From NCBI RefSeq assembly GCF_041296385.1, contig NC_091013.1:12104001-12168000 (forward strand): a DNA stretch of 64,000 nt, read 5' to 3'. Positions within the stretch are counted from its first letter, which is position 1. Each line of letters opens with the position of its first letter. Shown here piece by piece: positions 33,813 through 44,872 of this stretch. Under the pieces are notes generated by a model that was not told the origin of the DNA, made no database searches, and saw only the letters and a program-made list of their open reading frames with translations. This DNA comes from Aphelocoma coerulescens (taxonomy: Eukaryota > Chordata > Aves > Passeriformes > Corvidae). The position numbers were made by a program, and so were the translations under genes.

Positions 33813-36800
33813 GCAGCTCTCTAGTTTTCCTCAATATTTTCTTATTTTCCCCTTATGAAAATAACAGATTTTGTGTGCTTGACACTTAGCTGCATCATCA
33901 TGCAATACTAAGGCTTATAAGAATCCACACATATAAACAAGGAATAATACTGGAGATTATGCTTCCATAAGATGGCATCTAATGGCATTTATGGTTATTG
34001 TTTAATTGTGAAGAAAGCAGCAATCTTTGAAGCTGTTTTATTACTTGAGATTATTAATTTTGACCCTGTACCTGTAATATTTCCCAGCAGCCATATTTTG
34101 AGATGTTTTTACAGATAATTATAAGAGAAAAGAACTCAGTTTTTAGGGGGAATGCCACCTTTGTCCATTAAAGCCAAAAGGAAAAAAAAATGATTAAAAA
34201 TCTCTCCCCAAATTTCTCTACTTGCCAAAAGGACAGCATGACATAGCATGAATAAATTCTAAATTAGATTCTTAACTAAGCTATAGTATGCCAATAAAAT
34301 TCCAATTTCATCAACAATGAAGCAAAAAGACATCAAAGCTAAGGTTGTAGCTCATTTGTTTTGTCAAGAAGTGGTTGAAAGTGCTTAAGATGTCTTTGAA
34401 TTGCAATCAATGTCCTTTTCTCTTACAAATACACTTCTTTTTTCTCTTGTGGTTACAACTATTTGGTCATTATTTGATTTTGTCAAAGCTTGGTTAAGTA
34501 TAATTTGCCTGCAAATGTAGCAAGTTTAGACTAAGAGAGAGGGTCTTCAGTTAAACAGGAGTAAACAGAAGAAAAAATGGCTTTTTGGAAAAGGGGTGTG
34601 CTTATCATCAGAAGAAGGGGTCTAGAAAGAGAAAAAGAAATAAAGGAAATTCCCAGTTCATGTTTAAAATTTTTATGAGTCAGGCCTTCCTCTTCACAGT
34701 TGGAACTGAACAAACACACACACACACACACACAGAGTCTCCTTGTTAATCCAATCTGGTTTTTCACCAATTAGTGATAGAAAGGACACTCTTAGGAGGA
34801 AATCCACTTTTTTGTTGTTGTGGGAGAAGCTGATAGACAATAGCAGGTGAAACAGGACTATCAGACAGAGGTATTGTGAGGGTACTTGCATCATCTGCTT
34901 GCAACGTCTATCAATTATTTGTTAGATCACATGGTCAAAAAGGAAGTTAACAGGAATCATGTAAAGTACAAGATCTATTTCAGAAAACGGTGTGTAAGGT
35001 CTTGTTCCAACTTATTGAAAGCAGGAGTGATGATAACTGAGACAAAGTGACAACAATTTTGCAATTTGTTCTTCCCTATTAATTGTATTTAGAGCAGATA
35101 TATATTTTTCCATTCCCTTCTCAGGCTGCTGAACCTTCAAATTGCTATGATACCTAAATTTCCAGCTGACTTTGGGAGTCCTGAGAATGCTGACACTTTC
35201 ATATCCTTAAGGACATATCATATGATTTGCACCTCTCCTGCCCTGGTATTTTTTCATAATTACTGTGTGCTGTTCAGAAACTCCCATGTTCAGCTCTCTA
35301 TATTTGAAATGGAGCTGAAATTTGTTCAGAGACCTCTTATGGTTCACTGAATTTGCTTACAACTCCCTTGGGAGCTTCTGAATAGGAGGAGGGCTGGGAG
35401 ATGACACCAGTATCCTTATTTTTACACCCAAAAGAATGAAAGAATTTGATGTCACCAATGTAGAACCAAGTATTCCCCATGTCAGGTAAGCCCTGAGCAG
35501 GCAATCTCTGCTAACAAGAAAAGGATTCAGACCAATCCTTATCACTGGTCAGCAAGCACAGGGTAACTCAGGATGTTCTTGGCCCAGATAAGCAGTCATG
35601 CCTGCCCTAGATCAGTGGAAAGCCAGAATGGGACTTCTCATCCTTGCAATATTTAAAATAAACTACATTTTGAAAAAGGTGTTGTAACATTCGTTAAAAG
35701 GCTGTATTTGAACTGCTGAGCAGCAAAGGCCTTTTAATACTTTTTTCCTTATTTTTCCCTTGGAATTGTTAGCTAAGGACACACAACAAAGAGGAGATAT
35801 AAAAAATCCTTCAACTTTTCTGTGAAGCAGCAGGGTTGCCAAAGATTCATGCTCAATCCACCTCCAAATAATCCTCAGTAGAGCAGTCTTATTATCCCTG
35901 ATCCCTGAGGACAACGGAGCTGGGAGTAAGGCAGTTGCACAGAAGCTCCCCCTCCCTCAAGGTGTCTTTAGAAATTTCTCACTCATGAGAACTAGGTCTG
36001 TGTGACCAGAGGATGAAGACAAAATGCGTGGCTTCATTTGGATCCATGCTATGGATCTTCCTTCGCCCCAGGATTTGTTCCTCAGCCATTTAAATTAACA
36101 TAGCATTAAAATACGACAGGATTATGTTCTATGGACTCATTAACACATTCCTCTGGTGCAATGGGAGACAAGGGATGCTTGAACATTCAACCACCCGAGG
36201 CATGTATTAATGTCACTGACACCCCCTGCAATGTCTCCATACATTGAAATAAGACTCCGACTGAATACAACATTTGAAATTTACATGCAATTTTTCAAAT
36301 GTACCATGAAAGTATTTATCTTTTCATTCCACCAAGTAATTCTCAGGTTTTTGATGGGAGAAGCAGCAGTTTTCTCTATGAACCTACTATTAGATTGGAA
36401 TATTTTCATCATTCATGTGCTTTTCCTTTCTGTCATAATTTTCTTGCCTAATTCCCATGAATTTAGCAAAGCAAACGATGATGCTTCTCATTTTTTCCCC
36501 ATGATGACTTTACCTGGCTGCTGCACTCAACAACCTTTCAAAGGCAGGCTGAGATGCTTTCAGGCTTGTTTATTGTTAGAAAGCCAAATGGAAAGCTGAT
36601 CACTGTTCTCCATTCATTTTCTTAATTCAAGCAGCTCCACAGTTTTGTTTGTAAATACAAACAACCATAAAAGCAACTGGCTACCTCTGAATCTCGATTA
36701 AGCCTACAGGCAGTGGAGGATGCAAAGCTTGGAACCTGAAGATACCAGCTGTAAGCCACACTTACCTACAGATCATTAGGTGGCACTCTTCCCTCTGGCT

Positions 36801-37414
36801 TAGCACTGAAAGCAGAGGAGCAGAAAATGAAGTCTGGTTTTGGAGCTGCCATTGTTTTAAAAATGCTAAGCTACAAAACTGTGATTATTGGGATGTGTAG
36901 ACATTAAAAATGTGCAACCATTTTGAAAAGAATAAGGTTGTTGGGCCTAGTAACTTGACCACAATCCAATAGAAAGGTTCTCTATGTCTAGACGTATTTT
37001 TCTGGCCTCAGCTCTTGTGAATGCTACTACAGGTCATCATGTAACAAACAGACAAACACATAACATAGGGAGTGTAAAAAAGCATGGCTGTACCTTAAAG
37101 TGTAAGTACCAATTGTTACATATGCCTACTATGACATTCATGTCCAATTTCTCTTGTTATAAACAAGCAAGAATGCCCTTCCACAAAAAAACCAAACAAA
37201 CAAAAAAATACTTTCTAAAAACCCAAAGATATTTGAAAACCTAAAAGGTGAATAAATTTCAGAAGTCAGTTTAACAGACTTATGCATGCATTTTTCTCTA
37301 CACACACGTATGTACAGGGCAAATCAATTACTGTGAGTCAAAATTTTCTTTCAGTATGGCATATTTTAAAGCCTAAGGAATGCAAGAATCTATCTTCTCA
37401 TAGTCCATAGGAAG
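33813..37414. other. Non-coding stretch, nothing coding recognised
   Basis: Contains a (CA)n microsatellite (34714-34734). The 36190-36600 segment has low repeat content and balanced complexity with a 129-codon frame lacking any recognisable domain. It is considered as a possible conserved non-coding element in the findings. Confidence 0.5.
34714..34734. repeat. (AC)n dinucleotide microsatellite
   Basis: About ten AC units, uninterrupted. Purine-pyrimidine alternation can adopt Z-DNA. Confidence 0.95.
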
Positions 37415-37535
37415 TAAAACAGGTTATCCCCATTTTGCTGAATGTTTAAGCATTTCAGCAGTGGTCAATCAGATAGTTTGTAGCAAGGCCAGGAATGGAA
37501 GCAGATCCTGATCTTCAGGTCTCTTCTTTCCTTAT
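37415..37535 (-). mobile_element. MIR-like ancient SINE relic (antisense)
   Basis: The sequence reads like the complement of a MIR/CORE-SINE: TTATCCCCATTTTGCTGAAT (compare 'ATCCCCATTTTACAGATG'), then GTTTGTAGCAAGGCCAGGAA (compare 'TCTGTGGCAGAGCCAGGA') and GCAGATCCTGATCTTCAGG. It is strongly diverged. The identification is by motif order only. Confidence 0.42.
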
Positions 37536-40500
37536 CTGTAATTCCTTTTGAGAAGAAAGCCTGCAGTGCCCTCTCCAAGATATTATTCAAGTAAAATTTG
37601 ATACCACTTGAACTTAAGTCTATGTTTGAGACCCTAGGTATCTACTGAGCTGTTTTATCCAAGACTGAGAAGGAGAGCTCTCTTGCTGTGTTCTGCTGCA
37701 AATGCTGCAATTTACAAGTTTCTTAAGTTTAAAATTCAGTGGAAGCTGAGAAGTGGGGTTTTTTTTGGATGAAATCTTGGAGCTTTACCTGTGATTGCAA
37801 AAGACCTTGAGTCTTCTGGTAAATTCTCATCCTGTGTTTCTGTGTGAAGAAAGCTTTTCCATAAGTTTGTCTTCCATAATCACCTTTTATCCTGTTTCCA
37901 ACAATCTCTTTGCATCTAGAAGGCTGCATGGCAGACAGTATCATACTTTAGTGTTCCTTTGGGTTCACTTTGGCCTTTTTAACTTTGTGGGGCTGTAAAA
38001 TACACTGGAGGGTTCATGGGCTGAGAATTGTCACCTGATTGAAACAAGGTACCTGTAACTTCTCTTTTTAACATAGACAGAAAGCTACGATTTCAGCTTC
38101 ACAGAGGAAACTGGGATCGGACGGTAAAAATTAATTGGGCCCTATAGTATGGATGAATAGAAAGCTGAAGGACATCCCAAGTCTGGTGATATTTTTGCAC
38201 TTGGCTTGCCTCATGCTACATTGTTACTTGTGATACAAATACACAAAGAAGCATAAAACATGATAAAATTAATGTCTCAGTCTACTTTTGAATGTTTTCA
38301 TTCCACCATGAATCTATGCATGAAGTCAAAAAGCTGTAGCACTGTTGGCACGTTTGAGGCAAATGTAGAACTTAAAGATTTCTGGCTTTCATTACACACT
38401 GAAAATGTTTAGCCATGTCTCTCTACATTTCAAAATAATGAAGGTGAGAACCTACCCTTTTGCCATCAACAGGTGCTCATTTTGCAAACAGCTGCTTCGG
38501 TTAAAGTCTTTAACACCATCCATATGCCTATCATCTTCAGCTGTGATGGGAGAAGGATCACAGGAGCACTTTCTAACCTCATTTACATGAAGCCAGCCAG
38601 CTAAGTTTTTATACCAAAATGCTAATTTCATTATTTTGCTTGATTTTGTCTGAACTGCTCACAGAAGTTTTTATGCTACCAAAGGTATAGAAGAACAACA
38701 TCCTGTAGTGTGTGGTGTATACAAATAGAAGTAATAGCTTTAACCAGCTCCATATCTTCAGTAAAATATCCGTTTGCTGAATTATTTATCCTTTGTTATT
38801 ATTTATCTGACTGCAAATAGGGAAAGTAACAACTTTCTTGACTGAAAAATTGAAAATTTTACTTCAAGGGTAAGGTATTAAGTAAATGTTAAGAAATGTG
38901 AACACATTGCTTTAATCTTTATGAAATCATCAGAGAAGAGCTTTGCTTGGCTTCTAATTCATTACTTTGTAAAATGCCTTATGTTTTTATCTTGTTTTTA
39001 ATGGAGAAATTCTAACTATTTTTAAACTACTGTAAATAAGCCTTTATTTAACAGTGAAGGTTCAGCATGCTGGATTGTCTACTCGCTATCTTACAGCTTT
39101 TCTGTGACAACACGTCTTCTCCCAATTTTATAGAAGTATGTAAGAGAAAACTTTTCAAAGCAAACCTATATAGACTTAGCTGTTCTTTTAAAGGCTCTCT
39201 TGCATTTGGTTTTGATTGGGATTTGTGTTTTTTTTGTTGGGATATGAATTTGTTTTTTTAGGGTTTTTTAAATCAAACATTGGATCCTTGCACTTATAGG
39301 AGACCCAATATCCAAGGGTAAAACCACTCCATTGTTTCTAATGCTTCTTGAAATGCAATAACACAGGCTTAATGTTAAAAGGCTGAAATAAAGTCTGAAA
39401 AGAGTCAAAAGAATGCATAGAATGAAATAATAGATGCCTTTTGTTTTACTTGTCTACTGTTAGACATTGATTTTTTTTTTCAAAACTGTAAATCATTGAA
39501 TTTATGAGGGTCAGTTGTGCTTCCTGTCAGCAGCATGAAACTGTAAGCAAGAAATATTTTTTTTCTGACTGGTTAAATTAATTAGAATTAGCCTGATTAA
39601 AATGTCTGCTTGGCACTACATACATATACACACCTTGTACAATGCAATGTTGGGAACCAATGCATGATGAGAAATCATGGCTGTGATCCTCTTAAATTCA
39701 GTACCATGAGACTCTGGTTATTCAGTGTACACCAGTGGTTTTAGTGGTTTGCTCTACAAGAAATGTGAGCTTATTTCTGCTAACAGGAGAAGCAAATAGT
39801 ATTGAGGAAAAAATGTTTGTGTTTGGACAAACACTATTAAGTTTGTTCATATGTGGTAAATATTTCACTTTTTTTTTTCTTAAGAACGTAGTAAAATATA
39901 TTTTTGGTATTTCTGCACCGTCTTTTCATAAAGATACTTGAAGTTGTATTCTAAATGAAATTAGGCTGCAATCTGACTGGAGATACTAAATCCCTGATGT
40001 TTAATCCATGGATAGGCTTTTCCTCATTCGCATTAGGATGAAAAATTTTTAAAAAATTAGGGAAGATTTTCAGAAATAGTTACAAAGAGACATTCTTTAC
40101 TAAAAATATTATTACATAAGCATGAAAGATAAAAAATTTGTCTTCTTAGGGTTATATGTATGTGTATATATATATGCCTTCAGTTTGTTCATATACACAA
40201 GCTTCTCCTTTTGTAAGCAGGAAAGGAAAAGAAAAAAGGGGAAAAAAAGAGAGAAGTAATGCCTGCCTTACTTCTGAAAAAATGTCATCTATTCTCCCAG
40301 CTGACGGAGTATGATCCTTCCTGTATTTGCCATACTTTTTTTATAGATGATAAATAACATTCTCAAGCTTTTAGGAAGAAAAATAAAAGATATTATTTAG
40401 TGAATATATGAGAAATAGTATGTAGCAGAAAGGTAATTAAAACTTGTCCTCACTGACCTGGCTTTTTAATTAGTATGTTTAACTATATTTAGTAGAAGTA

Positions 40501-42507
40501 TATAGCACAAAGTATCCTGACTAGCAATATATCATTTAGACATTCCAGTGCTTTTATTGACTTGAAAACAATGCTAGTTTAATTATGAAAAAAAAGTTCT
40601 TCTCTGATTCTTTATTCATCAGATTGTTTCTTCAAGAATGGTTTGAACTCCTATTCTCTCAAAATTTCCATAAAATATTTATATTGCTAATGTTCAAAAT
40701 AGGCTCTCAAATATGCATGCTGAAAGGAAACTACAAAAGGCAAGATTTGGGTGCCTTCATGTGGCTGAATATTTACTCTATAAAACATTCTTGTAAATTT
40801 GGTGAAATTATACAGTGGCCAACATTATTTCAGGGAGTAGAGGTTGTAGAAACTCAAAGTGCAGAAGAGGGGTATGCAATTTTAGGTACAAAATATCATA
40901 GTGTTCACAAGTGGCCTTTTTAATTTTTCTTATTTAAATTGAAAGAGAGAAAACATAAAATAAGTCTGTGGAAATATAGAAAGAAAATTTTTATTACTTA
41001 ATTATACATTTAAAATGTAAAAAAAATCAAAGACAATTTTGATATATTTTCATTTTTCAGAAATGTAATATTGAGTGTGGCCTGATCTTCCATCCTCTGG
41101 TCCCGTAAAAGAACAGTTGGCTTCCAGCTCAGTGTTAATTTCATTCCTGTGCTTTCTGTTTGTATCAAGGCATAAATGAACATGAGATAAGAGAACTATA
41201 GCTACTTGCTTATATACATTTATGTTTAGCATAAAAATATGATAATTCTGTTTTTCTGAAGGACTTCTTGGAGCAATTTTCAGATCTGTCATTATATACT
41301 ATTTCTCATTAAGCCAAGTTATCCCTCAATACTTCCTATTCCTTCCATATTTAAAGAATAAGATGCCAGAATGTTTCATTACACAGCATCATTTCTTAAA
41401 GCAGTCATGGTAAATTATGGACCTCTTCAATCTTCCACCAAACCAAAAAAAAAAAAAATTAGAAAGGAAAGATTACAGTTCCTTCCAGGGATCTGACTAA
41501 GTCTCCAGCTGTTAGAACAGATGGAAAATTCTGTAAGTCTTTACATGGTAGCCCAAAGAATTGTAAATTTGTAGTCAACTTTTCATAGTTCCTTATTCAG
41601 CTATCTTTGAATGAAAAAATGAGTATGAAAAAGGCAAAAAGAGGAGTATTTGGTATTGTTTTTTTCATGCCATTGTGGCAGATGGAGGAGAATATTAAAA
41701 CTACATATAAATCCTTTATTTTAAGATGTCTACTGTTAGTTTTAAAATTAATTTCTAAGAAAGCTCATTTTGGGCTGTACATATAGCAAACAGAAATTAG
41801 CTTTAATTGAGTAATATGAATATTTATCTGATGAGGGTATATTCCATTGGAAAGATTTCTGGTGTAATGCATCAACAATGTGTTTCTAGAAACTATTTCT
41901 GCTGCAAAAGAAAATAAATAACAAAAACATAACAGAAGATAAAACAGAAAAATGAAACAGCTTCTACATTCCACCTCACTGTGAAATATTAGTTATGTAC
42001 CGGTGGGCCAGTCACATTGTATAAACATCCAACAATGCTCAGAATCTAACATCACCTTCTGTTTATAGTTCTCATTCCATGTTCATTATTCTAAAAAGAC
42101 TCTTGACTTAGTAAAGCTGAAAATAAAAGAAAGAGAATGTATATTGTTGTCAGATAAAAACCAGAAAACCTGGAAGTTAGTGGATTGTGGCATGCTAGCA
42201 AGGAAAGTGCTCTGTTGCTTTTCTGAGTGTGTTTTTGTTGGAACAATGTAATTTATATGGGGGGTTGTGGAAAAAAAGGAAAAAATGTCTTGACTAAAAT
42301 TTGTAAATAGACCAGGTACTTAAAATATTATATCTGCTTAGCACATAAGCATGTTTTTGGTTTGTGCTTATTAATGCTCTTTTCAGGTCCTTTCATTCTC
42401 AAATATATTACTGAATATCCAAAATAGCTTGAAGTCTGCCTTGGACAAAGAAGGTTTGCTTTAAGACCAGTTTGTAGTCTAACTGGTAGATTTTTATGGC
42501 ATGAAGT
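37536..42507. other. Non-coding stretch, nothing recognised
   Basis: AT-rich DNA with many short homopolymer runs and a TA-rich tract near 40152-40175. No frame above 112 codons. The longest (40585-40923) has no domain. Confidence 0.55.
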
Positions 42508-42735
42508 CAAGGGAGGTTTAATTTGGGTATCAGGAAAAGGTTCTTTCCCCAGAGGGTGGCTGGATACTGGAACAGGCTCCTCAGGGCAGTGGTCACAGCG
42601 CCAAGCCTGACAGAGCTCAAGTGTTTGGACAATGATCTCAGGTACGTGGTGTGACCCATGGAGTGTCCTGTGCAGAGCCAGAAGTTGGACTTTGATCCTT
42701 GTGGGGTCAATTCCAGCTCAGCATATTCTGTGATT
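42508..42735 (+). mobile_element. CR1 LINE 3'-end fragment (sense)
   Basis: Short CR1 tail: GGGAGGTTTAATTTGGGTAT, CCCCAGAGGGTGGCTGG, GGAACAGGCTCCTCAGGGCA, GTGTTTGGACAATG and the terminus CAGCATATTCTGTGATTT. It carries the same diagnostic wording as the copies at 9.9 and 60.5 kb. Only about 230 bp of the 3' end was inserted or survives. Confidence 0.93.
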
Positions 42736-43126
42736 TGTTTAATTTTAGACCATCAGTTCATATACTGGGCACTTAAATTTTATTTCTGAATACAGAAGTT
42801 CATAGATGCTACTTTATTGACCAATTTACTGGACATTCATTTTCCTTGTGTCTTTAAAGGCAATTGTCATTAGTTCAGACTTTGTATTTGGTTTCATTGG
42901 CTATTCTGCCCCCTCTGATAAAGGAAACAACCACTCCTAAGTGATTTGCCTTAAAAAATCCCAGTGTTTCTCCCATGTTCCCAAGAAACTTTAACCAAGG
43001 CTCATTTCTACCTTTTTTTTGTGTTGTGTTTCAGTGCTTTGTTTCATTGGAAATTGTTGCCATACCAACACTAAACCCAAGAATTAGTAATACCATTAAG
43101 TGGTACCATTTAAGTGTTTAAGTGTA
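42736..43126. other. Spacer between CR1 fragments
   Basis: AT-rich and non-coding. A small imperfect internal repetition (TTAAGTG words) occurs at 43095-43125. Nothing else was recognised. Confidence 0.5.
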
Positions 43127-43244
43127 CAAGGCCAGGATGGGGCTCAGAGCAGCCTGCTCTAGTGGAAGTTGTTCCTGCTTATGGCAGGGAGGTTGGAAGT
43201 AGAAGATCTTTAATGTTCCTTCCAACCCAGACCATTCTATGACT
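43127..43244 (+). mobile_element. CR1 LINE tail, different subfamily (sense)
   Basis: GGATGGGGCTCAGAGCAGCC, CTAGTGGAAGTTGTTCCTGC, ATGGCAGGGAGGTTGGA, TTCCTTCCAACCCAGACCAT, TCTATGA. This is the classic 3' terminus of another CR1 lineage, distinct from the other plus-strand copies in this window, and only about 118 bp long. Confidence 0.9.
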
Positions 43245-43637
43245 ACCACTGTATAGTAGCTGTAAAATTGGTCAGCCTAGTCTGAGGAACTTCAGATTTA
43301 TTAAAAAAATACTACTGAGGGTACACAGTGTCTGTGCTGCTTTATGATAGTGAAAAAAAAATTACTTTGCTGTCATGATTTTTCTTCTCAGTTTTATAAT
43401 ATGTGCTGTATCTACTCTGCTCATCTTTCACCATTTTTCACCACAACAGAATTTCTGCATGTAAGGGAGGAAGAAGTCCACTAGGACAGAAATCCGTCAA
43501 CTAACCTGAAATTCTTTCATTGGGCATTATCCATTCCTAATTCCCTCAGGTCAAATATATAAACTTCAAATTCTTTAACTCTTAAAAAAAACCAAGTTCT
43601 TCAAAAGCTTCAGTTGTTAGCTCCTGAGCAAATCTGA
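43245..43637. other. Spacer between CR1 fragments
   Basis: Non-coding AT-rich DNA; nothing recognised. Confidence 0.5.
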
Positions 43638-43812
43638 GTACAGAATGGACTCTTGGAGGTCACCTTGTCCTCCACCTGCTCAAGCAGGGCCACTTAGAGC
43701 TGGTTGCCCAGGTCAGTGCAGAGATAATTTTGAACACCTCCAATGATGGAGACTCCACAACCTCTCTTGAGCAACCTGTTCCAGGGCTCAGTCATCCTCA
43801 CAGGGTGACAGG
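43638..43812 (-). mobile_element. CR1 LINE fragment (antisense)
   Basis: Complement of CR1 3' sequence: GGTCACCTTGTCCTCC, CCTGCTCAAGCAGGGCCAC, GAGCTGGTTGCCCAGG, GATGGAGACTCCACAACCTC, GAGCAACCTGTTCCAGGGCT. The extreme terminus is absent or diverged. It is the only minus-strand CR1 seen in the window. Confidence 0.88.
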
Positions 43813-44305
43813 ATGATTACTGCATGTCTAGAATGCTGAAGAATTGAATGTAACCTATTAAAAATATGCGGAGAATGTAACAAAAAAAAAGATACATAGA
43901 ATGGAATAATGACGACAACAATAATAATAGAGCAGCCAATCCAATAAATACTTTAATACATTAAACTTTATTCAAGATCAGTCATCTCTGGGATCTCATT
44001 GGGTGTTTTTTTCATAGATAGCACTATGCAAAAGTAATCACATTTGCCCAAATAATTTGCATAATTTAAGGGAAAAAAAAAAAAGAAAAAAACAGTAATA
44101 AAATTAGCGCCATTTCTATGCATATATCTCCAGAAAGTCTATCTCACTGTCAGATTTAGCAGGTTGTAATTCAAATCATAGCATATTGAAATAAATTTAT
44201 TTTCAAATATCAAATTTGAACATATCACTACTGAAAAATCTTTTGGACTATCTGCAGTAAGCTGAAAACCTATAGTCCTTAAGTATTCTTATTGTAACTC
44301 AGTTT
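43813..44305. other. Spacer left of the solo LTR
   Basis: AT-rich and non-coding, with short (AAT)/(AAC)-type simple sequence near 43905-43930. Nothing else was recognised. Confidence 0.5.
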
Positions 44306-44311
44306 GGAAAC
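44306..44311. repeat. Left target-site duplication GGAAAC
   Basis: GGAAAC directly abuts the LTR and recurs exactly at 44867-44872 on the other side. Confidence 0.85.
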
Positions 44312-44866
44312 TGTGCTAGTTTGAAAACAAACCAGTGAGGGGCACCAAGTCAGAATAACAATTTAATGGAAATTAAAGAAAAGGAAAAGAAAGTAAAAGA
44401 AAACACTGACAGAGTCAAGATACAACCTGAGTCCCTGTTAGGCAGGGTAGTGGTAGCAGTCTGGTGGAACGGTGGCTGCAATCCTCTGAAGTGGTGATCC
44501 TGTAGTAGAAGGGGTCTGCTCTTCCTCAGAAAATCCAGCGGTGGCTGTGTAGCTCCTGTCCTCTGGAAATCCAGTGGAGCCCCCATCTCTTTGGTGCTCA
44601 GAGTCCCAGTTATATCCACGATGGGATGCTTGGTTCCTCCCTCTGGGTGGAGCATCTCACAATGGGGTAATGAGTCATGAGGCCAAGTGTTGATTAGGCT
44701 CGTTAACAGAAGATAGTCCGGAGGGAGTTATCTCTGAGTCATGCAGCAGGACAATGATGGGCCATTAACAGAAAGATAGTCTGGGGGGAGGAGGCAAGGA
44801 AACACTGCCCCACCTGATTTCCACTGCTCATGAGGATGGTAATAGAATACACTGCAACCCAGGACA
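44312..44866 (-). mobile_element. Solo LTR of an endogenous retrovirus (ERVK-like)
   Basis: On the minus strand the element runs from TGTCCTGGGTTGCAGTG to CAAACTAGCACA, giving TG...CA ends over 555 bp. It is bounded by an exact 6-bp duplication, GGAAAC, on both sides. Six-base duplications are typical of ERVK/alpha-beta-type elements. On its own strand there is a TATAAC element (44609-44614) and an ATTAAA poly(A) signal (44362-44367) in the expected order. The U3 part carries a direct repeat of about 24 bp (44703-44726 and 44765-44789), as is common for LTR enhancers. No internal retroviral genes remain. The intact duplication suggests a fairly recent insertion followed by LTR-LTR recombination. 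The 101-codon frame inside it is spurious. Confidence 0.88.
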
Positions 44867-44872
44867 GGAAAC
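44867..44872. repeat. Right target-site duplication GGAAAC
   Basis: Exact match to the hexamer at 44306-44311. Confidence 0.85.

Noticed and set aside
36210..36599. 129-codon plus-strand frame as a membrane protein
   Set aside because: Hydrophobic residues come from T-rich DNA, with no family resemblance and no splice or promoter context.
44350..44655. 101-codon minus-strand frame
   Set aside because: It lies inside the solo LTR, which has no coding role.
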